Made by a program: the position numbers and the translations under genes | Origin: CAXMST01 sp963793415 | GTDB taxonomy: Bacteria > Actinomycetota > Thermoleophilia > Solirubrobacterales > 70-9 | Length of the DNA: 64,000 bases | NCBI GenBank assembly: GCA_963793415.1 | Contig: CAWCAC010000002.1 | Coordinates: 1,302,001-1,366,000 of the forward strand | Reading direction: 5' to 3' | Shown here: positions 48,596-56,794 of the stretch, in pieces | How the letters are laid out: each line of letters opens with the position of its first letter | Position numbering within the stretch: position 1 is the first letter of the stretch | Notes under the pieces: model-generated | The model's input: only the letters and a program-made list of their open reading frames with translations | Databases searched by the model: none | What the model was told of the DNA's origin: nothing

Positions 48596-49096
48596 GTGAA
48601 CGGGGGCTCCGGAACAAAGCTGAGCGTTCGCGCCGTCGCCGGTCTGCTGGTGGCGGCGCTCGCGCTTGTCGCGGCGGGCGCGGCGGTCGCAGGACTGGTC
48701 GCGCCCGAACCCGTCACCCGCGAGGCACTGGCGAAGAGCCTGAACCCGCGCGGTGCTCCGGATCGCGAGCTCGGTCTCTCCAGGGTCGTGATCCAGCCCG
48801 GTACCGAGCTGGCGCTGCACCATCACGAGGGCACCCAGATCGCCCGTATCGAGCACGGCACGCTGACCTACACCGTCCATACGGGTGCGGTCAAGGTGCG
48901 CAAGGGCGACGCCGACGCCGATCCGCAGTTCGTCCGCACGATCGAGGCGGGAGAGACCGCCCGGATCAGGTCCGGGCAGTGGATCGTCGAGCAGCCCTCC
49001 GACCATCACAGTGCCAGGAACGCGGGCGACTCCAAGGTCGTCATCTACCTGGCGACGCTGCTCCGCGACGGCGCGCCGCCCTCGACCCCCGGCTGA
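48596..49096 (+). CDS. Membrane-anchored or secreted cupin protein
   Basis: This 166-residue protein has an N-terminal hydrophobic segment (AVAGLLVAALALVAAGAAVAGLV) acting as signal or anchor, then a single cupin domain. The metal-ligand pattern is in ELALHHHEGTQIARIEHGTL and the later DHHSARNAGD; TYTVHTGAVKV and AGETARIRSGQW fill the barrel. The substrate is unknown. The gene lies between the helicase and the antiporter; the antiporter start comes 10 bases after its stop, so the two may share a transcript. Confidence 0.83.
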   Translation: MNGGSGTKLSVRAVAGLLVAALALVAAGAAVAGLVAPEPVTREALAKSLNPRGAPDRELGLSRVVIQPGTELALHHHEGTQIARIEHGTLTYTVHTGAVKVRKGDADADPQFVRTIEAGETARIRSGQWIVEQPSDHHSARNAGDSKVVIYLATLLRDGAPPSTPG

Positions 49097-49106
49097 GCCC
49101 GGCCGC

Positions 49107-50366
49107 ATGGTCAACGGCGTCGACGCAGCGAGCTTCCTGGTCATCGTCACGACCGCGGCGGTCGCCGCGGCGATCGCCGGGCTGGCGCCGAAGAACTTCC
49201 GCGTCCCCGTCGTCGTGCTCGAGATCGTGCTTGGGATCATCGTCGGACCCGAGGTCCTCGGCCTCGCCAACAAGGACGACTTCGTCCTCTTCTTCGCCAA
49301 CCTCGGCCTGGGGATGCTGTTCTTCTTCGCCGGCTACGAGATCGAGTTCGAGCGGATCAAGGGCATTCCGGTCAAGCTCGCAGCGAAGGGCTGGATCCTC
49401 TCGATGGCGATCGCCTACGCAATCGCCGCAATCGCCGTGCTCGCCGGCGACCATGACGGGCTCATCTATCTCGGCGCCGCGATGGCGACCACCGCGATCG
49501 GGACCCTGATCCCGATCCTCCGCGACGCCGACGAGATGAACACCCGCTTCGGGACCTACCTGCTCGCCGCCGGCGCGGCCGGCGAGTTCGGGCCGATCCT
49601 CGTCGTCACCCTGTTTCTGTCGGGCGCAGCGCCCCTGCACGAGGCGGCGATCCTGATCGCGTTCGTGGCCGTCGCGGCGCTGGCGGCGACGTTCGCCGTG
49701 CGCTCGATCGGCCGCACCTGGAATCTGTTCGAGCGGACGCTGGAGACCAGCGGCCAGCTCGCGATCCGGATCACGGTCGTGATCGTCTTCGCTCTGGTCG
49801 CACTCGCCTCCGAGCTCGGCCTCGATCTGCTGCTCGGCGGCTTCGTCGCCGGCATCATCGTCGGGCTGGCGCTGAAGGGCAAGGAGGTGGACGTGCTCGA
49901 GTCGAAGCTCTCGGCGATCGGCTACGGCTTCCTGATCCCGTTCTTCTTCGTCTACACGGGGATCACCTTCGATATCCAGGCCTTAGCCGACAACCCGATC
50001 CTGTTGATCGGCGTGCCGATCTTCCTGCTCACCTTCCTGCTCGCCCGCGGGATTCCGGCGCTGCTGCTCTATCGCAAGGAGCTCGACCGTCGCAACCGCT
50101 TCGCGCTCGGGATCTTCTGCGCGACCGAGCTGCCGCTCGTCGTCGCGATCACGACGATCGCGGTCGAGAACGGGCACATGCAGCCGGGCACCGCCTCGGC
50201 CCTGGTCGGCGCCGCGGTGCTCTCGACGGCGGCGCTGCCGATGATCGCCTTGAAGATTCGCGAGAAGTCGACGAAGATCTATCTCGACGATGTCGAACCC
50301 GGGATCCCGGTGCCGCCGGGGACCGGCCTGACCGGGACTTCGCGGTCGGGCGACGACGACGGCTGA
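49107..50366 (+). CDS. CPA2-family cation/proton antiporter
   Basis: This 419-residue membrane protein has about 12 helices. VVVLEIVLGIIVGPEVLGL, LGMLFFFAGYEIEFERIKG, AAMATTAIGTLIPILRDADEM, GFLIPFFFVYTGITFDI and FCATELPLVVAIT are segments of the KefB/GerN-like CPA2 exchangers. No C-terminal TrkA-N domain follows; the end is a 40-residue polar tail. It exchanges Na+ or K+ for H+. The start ATG is 10 bases after the cupin stop. A palindromic hairpin follows the stop. Confidence 0.92.
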   Translation: MVNGVDAASFLVIVTTAAVAAAIAGLAPKNFRVPVVVLEIVLGIIVGPEVLGLANKDDFVLFFANLGLGMLFFFAGYEIEFERIKGIPVKLAAKGWILSMAIAYAIAAIAVLAGDHDGLIYLGAAMATTAIGTLIPILRDADEMNTRFGTYLLAAGAAGEFGPILVVTLFLSGAAPLHEAAILIAFVAVAALAATFAVRSIGRTWNLFERTLETSGQLAIRITVVIVFALVALASELGLDLLLGGFVAGIIVGLALKGKEVDVLESKLSAIGYGFLIPFFFVYTGITFDIQALADNPILLIGVPIFLLTFLLARGIPALLLYRKELDRRNRFALGIFCATELPLVVAITTIAVENGHMQPGTASALVGAAVLSTAALPMIALKIREKSTKIYLDDVEPGIPVPPGTGLTGTSRSGDDDG

Positions 50367-50367
50367 G

Positions 50368-50394
50368 GCGCCTGCAGGCGCGGGTTTACCGCAA
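50368..50394 (+). terminator. Palindromic hairpins after the antiporter
   Basis: GCGCCTGCAGGCGC (50368-50381) is a perfect palindrome starting two bases after the stop, followed by GCGG-GTTTA-CCGC. Together they could end the transcript. Confidence 0.45.
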
Positions 50395-50407
50395 TAATCA
50401 CCCGCTT

Positions 50408-50436
50408 ACTACCCCATATGGGGTAGTTCCTTGACA
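50408..50436 (+). promoter_or_regulatory. 20-bp palindrome next to a TTGACA box
   Basis: ACTACCCCATATGGGGTAGT (50408-50427) is a perfect palindrome, followed four bases on by TTGACA (50431-50436). The position fits an operator overlapping the promoter of the zinc-ribbon/HTH gene. I could not place a matching -10 box with confidence. Confidence 0.55.
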
Positions 50437-50563
50437 GCCTTGATAAGTTTTCTGTGTCGGTTTGCCAACACACGGCAGCCGCCCTTTTCCGTCGAGGCGC
50501 AATGAGTAGGCCGCGCTTCCGGTGACCCTTTTCGATGCCTGCCAAGGAGTGACCACCACCAAG

Positions 50564-50941
50564 ATGCCACCGACTGCCGAAATGCTTCTCCCCACCGAAA
50601 CCGACAAGAAGATCTCCGAGCGCACCTGCGCCCGCTGTGAGATGACCACGACCTGGATCCCCCGCACCAAGGGCGAGAAGGTTCCCGCCAACTGGGTCAT
50701 CAAGAACGGCCAGTCCTACTGCCTCGCCTGCCGCCGCGAGCTCGCCGTCGACGACGCCCTCGCCGAGATGGGCGAGGACGCCCCGGCTGTCCGCGCCAAG
50801 GTCCGCAGCCAGGCCGTCGTCGAGTTCGAGATCCGTCGCGATCCCGACCGTCGTGACGGTGACATCGCTCGCGCCGCCCGCTGCTCGGTGATGGCCGTCA
50901 GCAAGGCCCGCAAGCGGCTCGGCATCAAGCGCGCCGCCTAG
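50564..50941 (+). CDS. Zinc-ribbon and helix-turn-helix protein
   Basis: This is a 125-residue protein (from ATG 50564; a GTG at 50522 or 50549 is also possible). CARC and CLAC, 33 residues apart, form a four-Cys zinc ribbon. The C-terminus DGDIARAARCSVMAVSKARKRLGIKRAA looks like an HTH with a basic end. This suggests a DNA-binding regulator. I do not recognise the family. It stands alone, with a 20-bp palindrome upstream and two tandem hairpins downstream. Its codon use includes more AAG/ATC-rich runs than neighbours, so it may be well expressed. Confidence 0.78.
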   Translation: MPPTAEMLLPTETDKKISERTCARCEMTTTWIPRTKGEKVPANWVIKNGQSYCLACRRELAVDDALAEMGEDAPAVRAKVRSQAVVEFEIRRDPDRRDGDIARAARCSVMAVSKARKRLGIKRAA

Positions 50942-50962
50942 GTTCCGACCAGGCAGCCGCAC

Positions 50963-51024
50963 TTCGCGACCGCAGGGTCGCGAAACAAGCTGATCGAACG
51001 GGGTGCCTCATGGCACCCCGTTCG
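50963..51024 (+). terminator. Two tandem perfect hairpins
   Basis: TTCGCGACC-GCAG-GGTCGCGAA (50963-50984) and CGAACGGGGTGCC-TCAT-GGCACCCCGTTCG (50995-51024, 13-bp perfect stem) follow the zinc-ribbon gene. The second is the strongest stem in the window and should stop transcription. Confidence 0.75.
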
Positions 51025-51086
51025 TCGTTCCGGGGTCGTGCCCATCCGGGTTCGGTCCGCGTCGGGGCTCCGGAATAATCCAGAGT

Positions 51087-51857
51087 GTGCGCATCGCCGT
51101 CGCAGGAGCAACGGGATCGATCGGCAGGCCGGTCGCCGAGGAGCTGGCCAAGCGCGGCCACTCGGTCCGCCGGCTCAGCCGCCACTCGGCCGAGTTCCCC
51201 GTCGACCTGACCACCGGCGCCGGCCTCGAGCAGGCGCTCGAGGGCTGCTCGGTCCTGATCGACGCCAGCAACGCCGGCCCGAACGAGAAGCAGGCGCGCG
51301 CCGTGCTGCTCGACGGCGGCCGCCGCCTCAACGCTGCCGCGGCCCGGGCCGGCGTCAGCCACCAGGTCTGCATCTCGATCGTCGGCTGCGAGCAGGTCCC
51401 GCTCCCGTACTACCGGGTCAAGGTCGAGCAGGAGAAGCTCGCGCGCGGCTCCGCCGTGCCGGTCACCGTCGTCCGTGCGACCCAGTTCCACACACTGATC
51501 GCGGGCCTGTTCGAGGGCGCCGCCAAGTACCGGCTGCTGCCGGGCGGCGGCGCCCGCCTGCAGCCGAGCGATCCACGCCAGGTCGGCGAGGTGATCGCCG
51601 GTATCGCCGAGGGACCCCAGCGCGACGAGACGGTCACGATCACCGGCCCCGAGGTGCTCGAACTTGGCACGTTGGCCCGGACCTGGAAGCGAGTCACTGG
51701 CCGTCCCGGCCTCGTCGTGCCGACGCCGCTACCACCGAAGCTGGCGCGCCCGCTCAAGGCCGGCGCCCTGACCGACGCCGCGCCCGACTTCCGCGGCACC
51801 GTCGGCTTCGGCGAGTGGCTGATCAGTCGCCGCGACGCGGGTTCAGCAGCATCCTGA
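51087..51857 (+). CDS. NmrA-like NAD(P)-binding protein
   Basis: This 256-residue atypical SDR has its Rossmann motif at the N-terminus, VRIAVAGATGSIGRPVAEELAKRGH, and no Tyr-Lys catalytic pair in the usual place; YYRVKVEQEKL is the closest. VVRATQFHTLIAGLFEGAA and VTITGPEVL fit the NmrA/DUF2867-like group, which senses NADP or acts on quinones. A GTG at 51087 follows an AT-rich AATAAT box by seven bases, so it may be leaderless. It converges on the sigma-factor gene with a 35-bp overlap. Confidence 0.85.
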   Translation: MRIAVAGATGSIGRPVAEELAKRGHSVRRLSRHSAEFPVDLTTGAGLEQALEGCSVLIDASNAGPNEKQARAVLLDGGRRLNAAAARAGVSHQVCISIVGCEQVPLPYYRVKVEQEKLARGSAVPVTVVRATQFHTLIAGLFEGAAKYRLLPGGGARLQPSDPRQVGEVIAGIAEGPQRDETVTITGPEVLELGTLARTWKRVTGRPGLVVPTPLPPKLARPLKAGALTDAAPDFRGTVGFGEWLISRRDAGSAAS

Positions 51858-52800
51858 AGTCGGCGACCTCGCCGAGGTGGCCGAGCTTGTCCGGGTTGAC
51901 GACCGAGTTGATCGTCGTGATCCGCTCGCCGTCGGTCTCGACGACCATGGCACTGAGCAGGCGGCCGTCCTCGAGCCGCAGGATTGCGCCCGCCTGACCG
52001 TTGAGCTCGGCCGGCTCGAACCGCAGGCCCTCGATCCGGCCCGCCGCCCGGCCCCAGTTGCGAAGCGCCTTCGCCGCGCGGCTGCGGCCGACGAGTGGGC
52101 GCGCCAGCGCCGGCACCTTGCCGCCACCATCGCCGCGGAGGACGACGTCGTCGGCGAGCAGCGACTCGAGGCCACTGAGATCACCGGACTCGATCGCGTC
52201 GAAGAAGCGCCCCGCGAGCTCGCGACCGCGCTCGTCCGAGCTCTGGAAACGAGGCCGCTCCTGCTCGACCTGCCGCCGCGCGCGCGAGGCCAGCTGCCGG
52301 CTCGAGTCGACCGACTTGCCGATCACGGCGGCGACCTCCTCGTGCGAGTAGTCGAAGACGTCGTGCAGCAGCAGCGCCGCCCGCTGCTCCGGCGTTAGCC
52401 GTTCGAGTAGCACGAGGAAGGCGAGCGAGAGCGAGTCGGCGAGCTCGGCCTGATCGGCAGGGTCGGGAAAGCCCTCGGCGCCGGCCGGTCGCGGCTCCCG
52501 CGAGCCGGTCAGCAGCGGCTCCGGCAGCCACTCGCCGACATAGGTCTCACGTCGGGCGCGGGCCGAGCGCAGCTCGTCGATCGCCAGCCGGGTTGAGATC
52601 GTCGCCACGTAGGCGGCGGGCGAGTCGATCGACTCGCCCGCCTCGGTGGCCGCGTGAAAGCGGATCAGCGCCTCCTGGGCGACGTCCTCGGCATCGCCGA
52701 CCGAACCGAGCATCCGGTAGGCGATCGCGAAGGCCCGCCCGCGCAGCTGCTCGAGATCCGTCTCGGCGTCCGACTCCCTGCGTGCCGTCATGGCCCTCAC
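51823..52800 (-). CDS. ECF41-type sigma factor with SnoaL-like C-terminus
   Basis: This 325-residue sigma factor has region 2 in RGRAFAIAYRMLGSVGDAEDVAQEALIRF and region 4 in LTPEQRAALLLHDVFDYSHEEVAAVIG (long runs listed here by their visible pattern). About 130 extra residues form a SnoaL/NTF2-like domain, as in ECF41, where this domain controls activity instead of an anti-sigma factor. ECF41 genes typically sit by a carboxymuconolactone decarboxylase, oxidoreductase or epimerase gene; an epimerase is directly upstream here and the GTG start overlaps its stop (GTGA). It probably drives that gene's own promoter, but I could not identify the motif. Confidence 0.9.
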   Translation of the reverse strand: MRAMTARRESDAETDLEQLRGRAFAIAYRMLGSVGDAEDVAQEALIRFHAATEAGESIDSPAAYVATISTRLAIDELRSARARRETYVGEWLPEPLLTGSREPRPAGAEGFPDPADQAELADSLSLAFLVLLERLTPEQRAALLLHDVFDYSHEEVAAVIGKSVDSSRQLASRARRQVEQERPRFQSSDERGRELAGRFFDAIESGDLSGLESLLADDVVLRGDGGGKVPALARPLVGRSRAAKALRNWGRAAGRIEGLRFEPAELNGQAGAILRLEDGRLLSAMVVETDGERITTINSVVNPDKLGHLGEVADFRMLLNPRRGD

Positions 52801-53815
52801 AACGTAGCGCCGTCACGGCTCGGCAGCACCATCCGCGGCGCCTTCGAGAGGCCCTCACGGAATCCCTGGCGCCAGCTCGGGTAGTGCGGGTTCCAGCCGA
52901 GATCCCGCTTCGCTTTCTCGTTCGAGGCGCCGCGGGCCTCCTGCATCATCGCCACCATCACGTCGGCGGCGCCCGGGCCGGCGGCGATCCGCGCGACGAT
53001 CCGGCCCAGCCAGACGGGGACGTGCCGCGGTGGCTTGGCGCCGATCGCCGCGGCCAGCACCGGCAGCATTTCCCCGACCGGAGCCGGCTCGTCGTCGACG
53101 ATGTTGTAGATGCCGGGCGCGCCGTGCTCGATCGCCGCCACCGTCGCCGTCGCGGCGTCGGTGATGTGGACCAGAGACCACCGCGCCTGGCCGTTGCCGA
53201 TGATCGGCATACGCCGCTTGCGGACCATCTCGGTCTGCTCGCCGTCGGGATCGGTCGCCATCGAGGTGTTGGGCCCGTAGAAGCCGCCGTAGCGGAGCAC
53301 GATGCCCTCGATTCCCTCGCCGGCGCCGACCACGGCCGCCTCGAGATGACCGACCGCCTCCAGAGCGGTACGCGCCGCCTCGGGCGGGTCCTGGTCGAGC
53401 GGCGCGTCCTCCGCCTTGACCCAGTCGCCGGTCTTCGCGTACGGCCAGCCGGCGAAGCTCTGCGCCACGAAGCGCCGCGCTCCCACCGCCCGCGCCGCCG
53501 AGAGCAGGTGGTCGGTGCCCTCGGTGCGCAGCCGGCTCGTCTCCTCGAACGTCTTTTCGAAGTTGCCGAGATCGAGGTCACCGCCCAACGCGGTGAGTTG
53601 GTGGACGATCACGTCGGGCTCGGCGCCGCCGACCGCGGCCGCGACGGACTCGGGGTCGAGCCCGTCCATGCCGCACCGCCCTGCGCGCCCATCGCCTCGA
53701 TCGCAGCCAGGTTCGACCCCCGCGTCGTCCCGGTCACGTCGTACCCGCGCTCGACCAGCATCGGTACGAGCTGCCTGCCAATTGCTCCGCTTGCCCCTGC
53801 GACGAAGATCCTCAT
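52797..53815 (-). pseudogene. NAD-dependent epimerase/dehydratase, frameshifted
   Basis: The first frame gives MRIFVAGASGAIGRQLVPMLVERGYDVTG and NLAAIEAMGAQG from ATG 53815, with AAGGAGG upstream. Near 53670-53690 the frame changes, and the rest continues as MDGLDPESVAAAVGGAEPDVIVHQLTAL, RYGGFYGPNTSM and AFEE-like segments to 52797. The total matches a normal extended SDR of about 340 residues. It is the upstream partner of the ECF41-type sigma gene. A single indel would repair it, so this may be a recent mutation or a sequence error. Confidence 0.8.
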
Positions 53816-53916
53816 GTCTGCCTCCTTGGTGGGCTGAATGCCTTCACCAGGGGAGACGGGACAGGCGCCGTCAACGTGACAGCGACTTCTTCACGCCGCT
53901 GCGGGAGAGCAGCTAG

Positions 53917-54534
53917 TCAGCCCGCGGTCCCGCCCAAAGCAACGACCGACAGCGTCGTCGAAAACGCCACATCCCCACCCGTCTGGTTGCAGAGGATCCG
54001 GAACGTGTTCGGACCCGGGGAGAGCAACTGCGCGGCGTCGGTGGTGGCGGTGAGGGCGAAGCCATTGCCGTCGTCGAGTCCCCGTGGCGTCGGATCCCCG
54101 ATCAGGATGCTCGGCCAAGCTCGGACTGACCCAGGCGCGCTGAGGCGGCACTCGCCCTTCGCGACCCGCTGAGCCGCTGCTGCGTGCCGGCGGCGGTGAG
54201 GAGAGCCCGGCTCGGTTCGTTCAGACCGAGCAGCACGGAGCCGCACGGCACGAACGTTGCTCGACTGCGGATCACAGGCGAAGGCGGTGCTTTCCATCTT
54301 CACGAACGGTTCGAGATCGAACGCGGCCTCGTCGATCTCGCGGCTTCCGATCGCGTTCGATTCGAGGTCGATGCCCTTCAGGGACTCGTTCTTGACGTCG
54401 CGCCCCTTCAGCGATTCGTTCTTGACCGCCCTGGAGCCGACGCTGTTCGCGTTGAGCGCAAGGGCGCTCCCTCCCAGCGCAAGAAACACCGCGACGCAAG
54501 ACATCACGTTTGCGAAGGTCAGTCGCTCCCTCAT
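53917..54534 (-). CDS. Secreted DVKN-repeat protein with an internal frame excursion
   Basis: This 205-residue exported protein starts MRERLTFANVMSCVAVFLALGG, then shows the NSVGSRAVKNESLKGRDVKNESLKGIDLES repeats seen in many actinobacterial secreted proteins. Residues of about 93-123 read as an unlikely Arg/His-rich stretch; in the +1 frame the same DNA gives TFVPCGSVLLGLNEPSRALLTAAGTQQ, which fits the usual family sequence. Then normal sequence returns (KGECRLSAPG, GFALTATTDAAQLL, NTFRILCNQTGGDVAFSTTLSVVAL). So two compensating indels are likely (about 54257 and 54170). Function unknown. Confidence 0.6.
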   Translation of the reverse strand: MRERLTFANVMSCVAVFLALGGSALALNANSVGSRAVKNESLKGRDVKNESLKGIDLESNAIGSREIDEAAFDLEPFVKMESTAFACDPQSSNVRAVRLRAARSERTEPGSPHRRRHAAAAQRVAKGECRLSAPGSVRAWPSILIGDPTPRGLDDGNGFALTATTDAAQLLSPGPNTFRILCNQTGGDVAFSTTLSVVALGGTAG

Positions 54535-54574
54535 CGCCCACCGAGCCTAACGCGGCCGGCCGTCCGCGTCGAGT

Positions 54575-56489
54575 TCATCGCGGCATCACGGTCACCTTGC
54601 GTCGCTGTGTAGTGGTCGCACCGCGATACGGCCATCCGTTCTCTGGAGTGACCTTGAGTCGGAATGTGAAGGTCACCCGCTGGGTGTAGAAGCGCCGAAA
54701 GCGATGAGCGATCTCGACCCGGCCCCGTCGCGTCGGTGCCGATCGCTTCCTTGAGCGTGATCCAGTCGTCGCCGCTCTTCACCTGAACCTCGACCAGCTT
54801 CCCACCCTTGGGAATCTGCGCGTAGTAGCGCTTCACGCGGCCGATGAAGGAGACGGATGAGCCCGCCTTGACCCGACGCTTGGAGGTGGCGAAGGTGGCA
54901 GCGCCGCGAACGTCGAAGTCGAGGCCGCCAGCCTGGTCGTCGAGGTACTTGCGGGAGCCGGCGAACTCGACCTGGACGTCGCGCGACGGTCCACCCGGCA
55001 GCAGCGATCGGTACTTCCCGGTCGCGTTCGTGACGACCGTCCGAACGCGTTTGTCGATCAGCGAACCTTCGGCGAACGTCTCGGTGATCGTCACCTCCTG
55101 ATCGGGGATCGGCGTCCCCGGCCTGGTCGACGAGCCGGCCGGTCACCTCGCCTTCCGACCGAAACGGCACCATCTGATCGGTCGCTCCGTTGTCCGAGGC
55201 GAGCCTCGACGCGCGCCGGATCTTTGAGCGGGAACGTCAGGGTCATCGGCTCGCCGTCCTCGCGCTAGGCTCGTCGATCCGATGTTCCCGGCGACATCTT
55301 CGATCGAAGCCCTGAACTCGTACTCACCGGCCGGCTCGGAAATGGAGTCGACACGTGCGACTAGGTGTCCATCCCTCGAGATCCGTGGCCAGCGGCATCC
55401 AGTCCGCGGCTCCCGATGCGCCGGTACTCGACCCGACCGCCTTCCTCGAGAGAGACCGGACGTCGCGTCGGACGCGACGACACGGACGAGCTCCGGGTCT
55501 TCCGGAGCTGGTCGCGGAAATGAAGCGTGGGCGGCGTGTTGTCGACTGCGAATGATTCGTTCGTCGCAGATGAGGTTCGCTCCCGCTGCCGAAGTCACGT
55601 TGCGCACGCAAGAAGCTGATTCTCGCCATCACGAATGGCTCGATCGTTCGTGTTCGATCTGCAAGAGCTCGCGTCGTTACGGGTCGGCACAAGGCACTAG
55701 CCGTCCAGCGTCGCTCGTGCCGGCGATACTGCGAGCGCACGGGAAGGCTGTTGTCCGCTGCGACACCGCTGTCCGTTCACGAGGATCGGCGCGATAGGTG
55801 AGGCCGCCTCCGACGTCCGTCGCTTCACGCCCAAGGCCGCATCTCCCCGCACCCAGCCACCCTCGACCAAGTCCGCCGTCAACTTCCACCGTCGGTGCCA
55901 CCTCGTCCCTCAGCGTCATTCGGATGTTGCGGATGGCGGTTTCGGCTTTGGCTCCTTCTTCTGTGGCGGGGCAGTTGAAGCCGGGGTTGTCGCAGATGAG
56001 GGTGGCGGTGAACTGGTCGAGGGTGCCGGCGGGGCCGGGGGCTGACCAGCTGTAAGGGGCGAAGGCGGCGGGGCCTGAGGCGCCGACGGCGAACCGGTTT
56101 CGTTCGATGCCGGCTGCGTTGGCCATGCTGAGGCGGGCTCGGTGGCCTTTCTCGGATCGAAGGCGGGCATCGAGGGCAACGCCGGTGAAGCTCGTGCCCT
56201 CGGGCGCGACGAAACGGATGCTGCCCGACTGGCCGTTGAGGGCGGTGCTCTGGGGTGCGATCCGGAGCGCGTACTCGCCGGCAGCGTTGCCGCAGATCGC
56301 GGCGCCGGCCGAGATGCCGTACGGGCCGGGGCTGGGAGAGGCCTGGGCGATCCCCTCGTTGAAGTCGTTCTGGGGTGCGGTGTGATGGCACTCGCGGACG
56401 GTGTAGGTCCCGGCCTCGGCCTCGGGGGAGAAGAGGAGCAGCAGCAGGACGCCGAGCGGGGCGGCGAAGAGGGCGATTCGTGTCGACAT
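54575..56489 (-). pseudogene. Large secreted Ig-like repeat protein, broken by many frameshifts
   Basis: A signal peptide (ALFAAPLGVLLLLLFSPEAEAG) and GTYTVRECHHTAP open the gene at ATG 56489; an ATG at 56564 is also possible. After RMTLRDEVAPTVEVDG the reading frame jumps repeatedly: VEGGWVRGDAALGVK, ATDVGGGLT, DPELVRVVASDATSGLSRG, HLVARVDSISEPAGEYEFRA, MVPFRSEGEVTGRLVDQAG, TITETFAEGSLIDKRVRT and, after DDWITLKEAIGTDATG, RVEIAHRFRRFYTQRVTFTF to a stop at 54575. Put together they give a secreted protein of about 630 residues with Ig-like domains. At least six indels separate the pieces. Confidence 0.75.
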
Positions 56490-56794
56490 CGTGCCCCGGA
56501 AACCCCGAGCCGAGGAGTCGTGCCCCCTGCGACCCACTTCCGTGTTGACCGTCCCGATTTTCATGTCACTGCCCCTACTCGTTCTCCCTGGCGAGAAGCT
56601 AATCCGGCGCCTGAGCCCAGGGCAAGTGGGAACCGTTCGGATTGCCGCAAATTGCATCGTTCTGAGTGGAATCCGCGGCCGGCGACAACTCGGTGGTTTC
56701 TGGCTAGTCAGCCAGCCAGGTTCAGCACCGGGGTAGACTCCGCCGCCGGAGCGCCCGCCGCGAACAGTCACACCGCTGAAAGAGGAGAAGCCGA
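56490..56794. other. Intergenic region before the FMO gene
   Basis: This is 305 bp with no gene. TAGACT (56734-56739) is a possible -10 box for the FMO, giving a leader of about 50 bases with GAGGAG before the ATG. The 5' end holds the alternative start of the broken secreted gene. I see no repeat or other structure. Confidence 0.4.
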
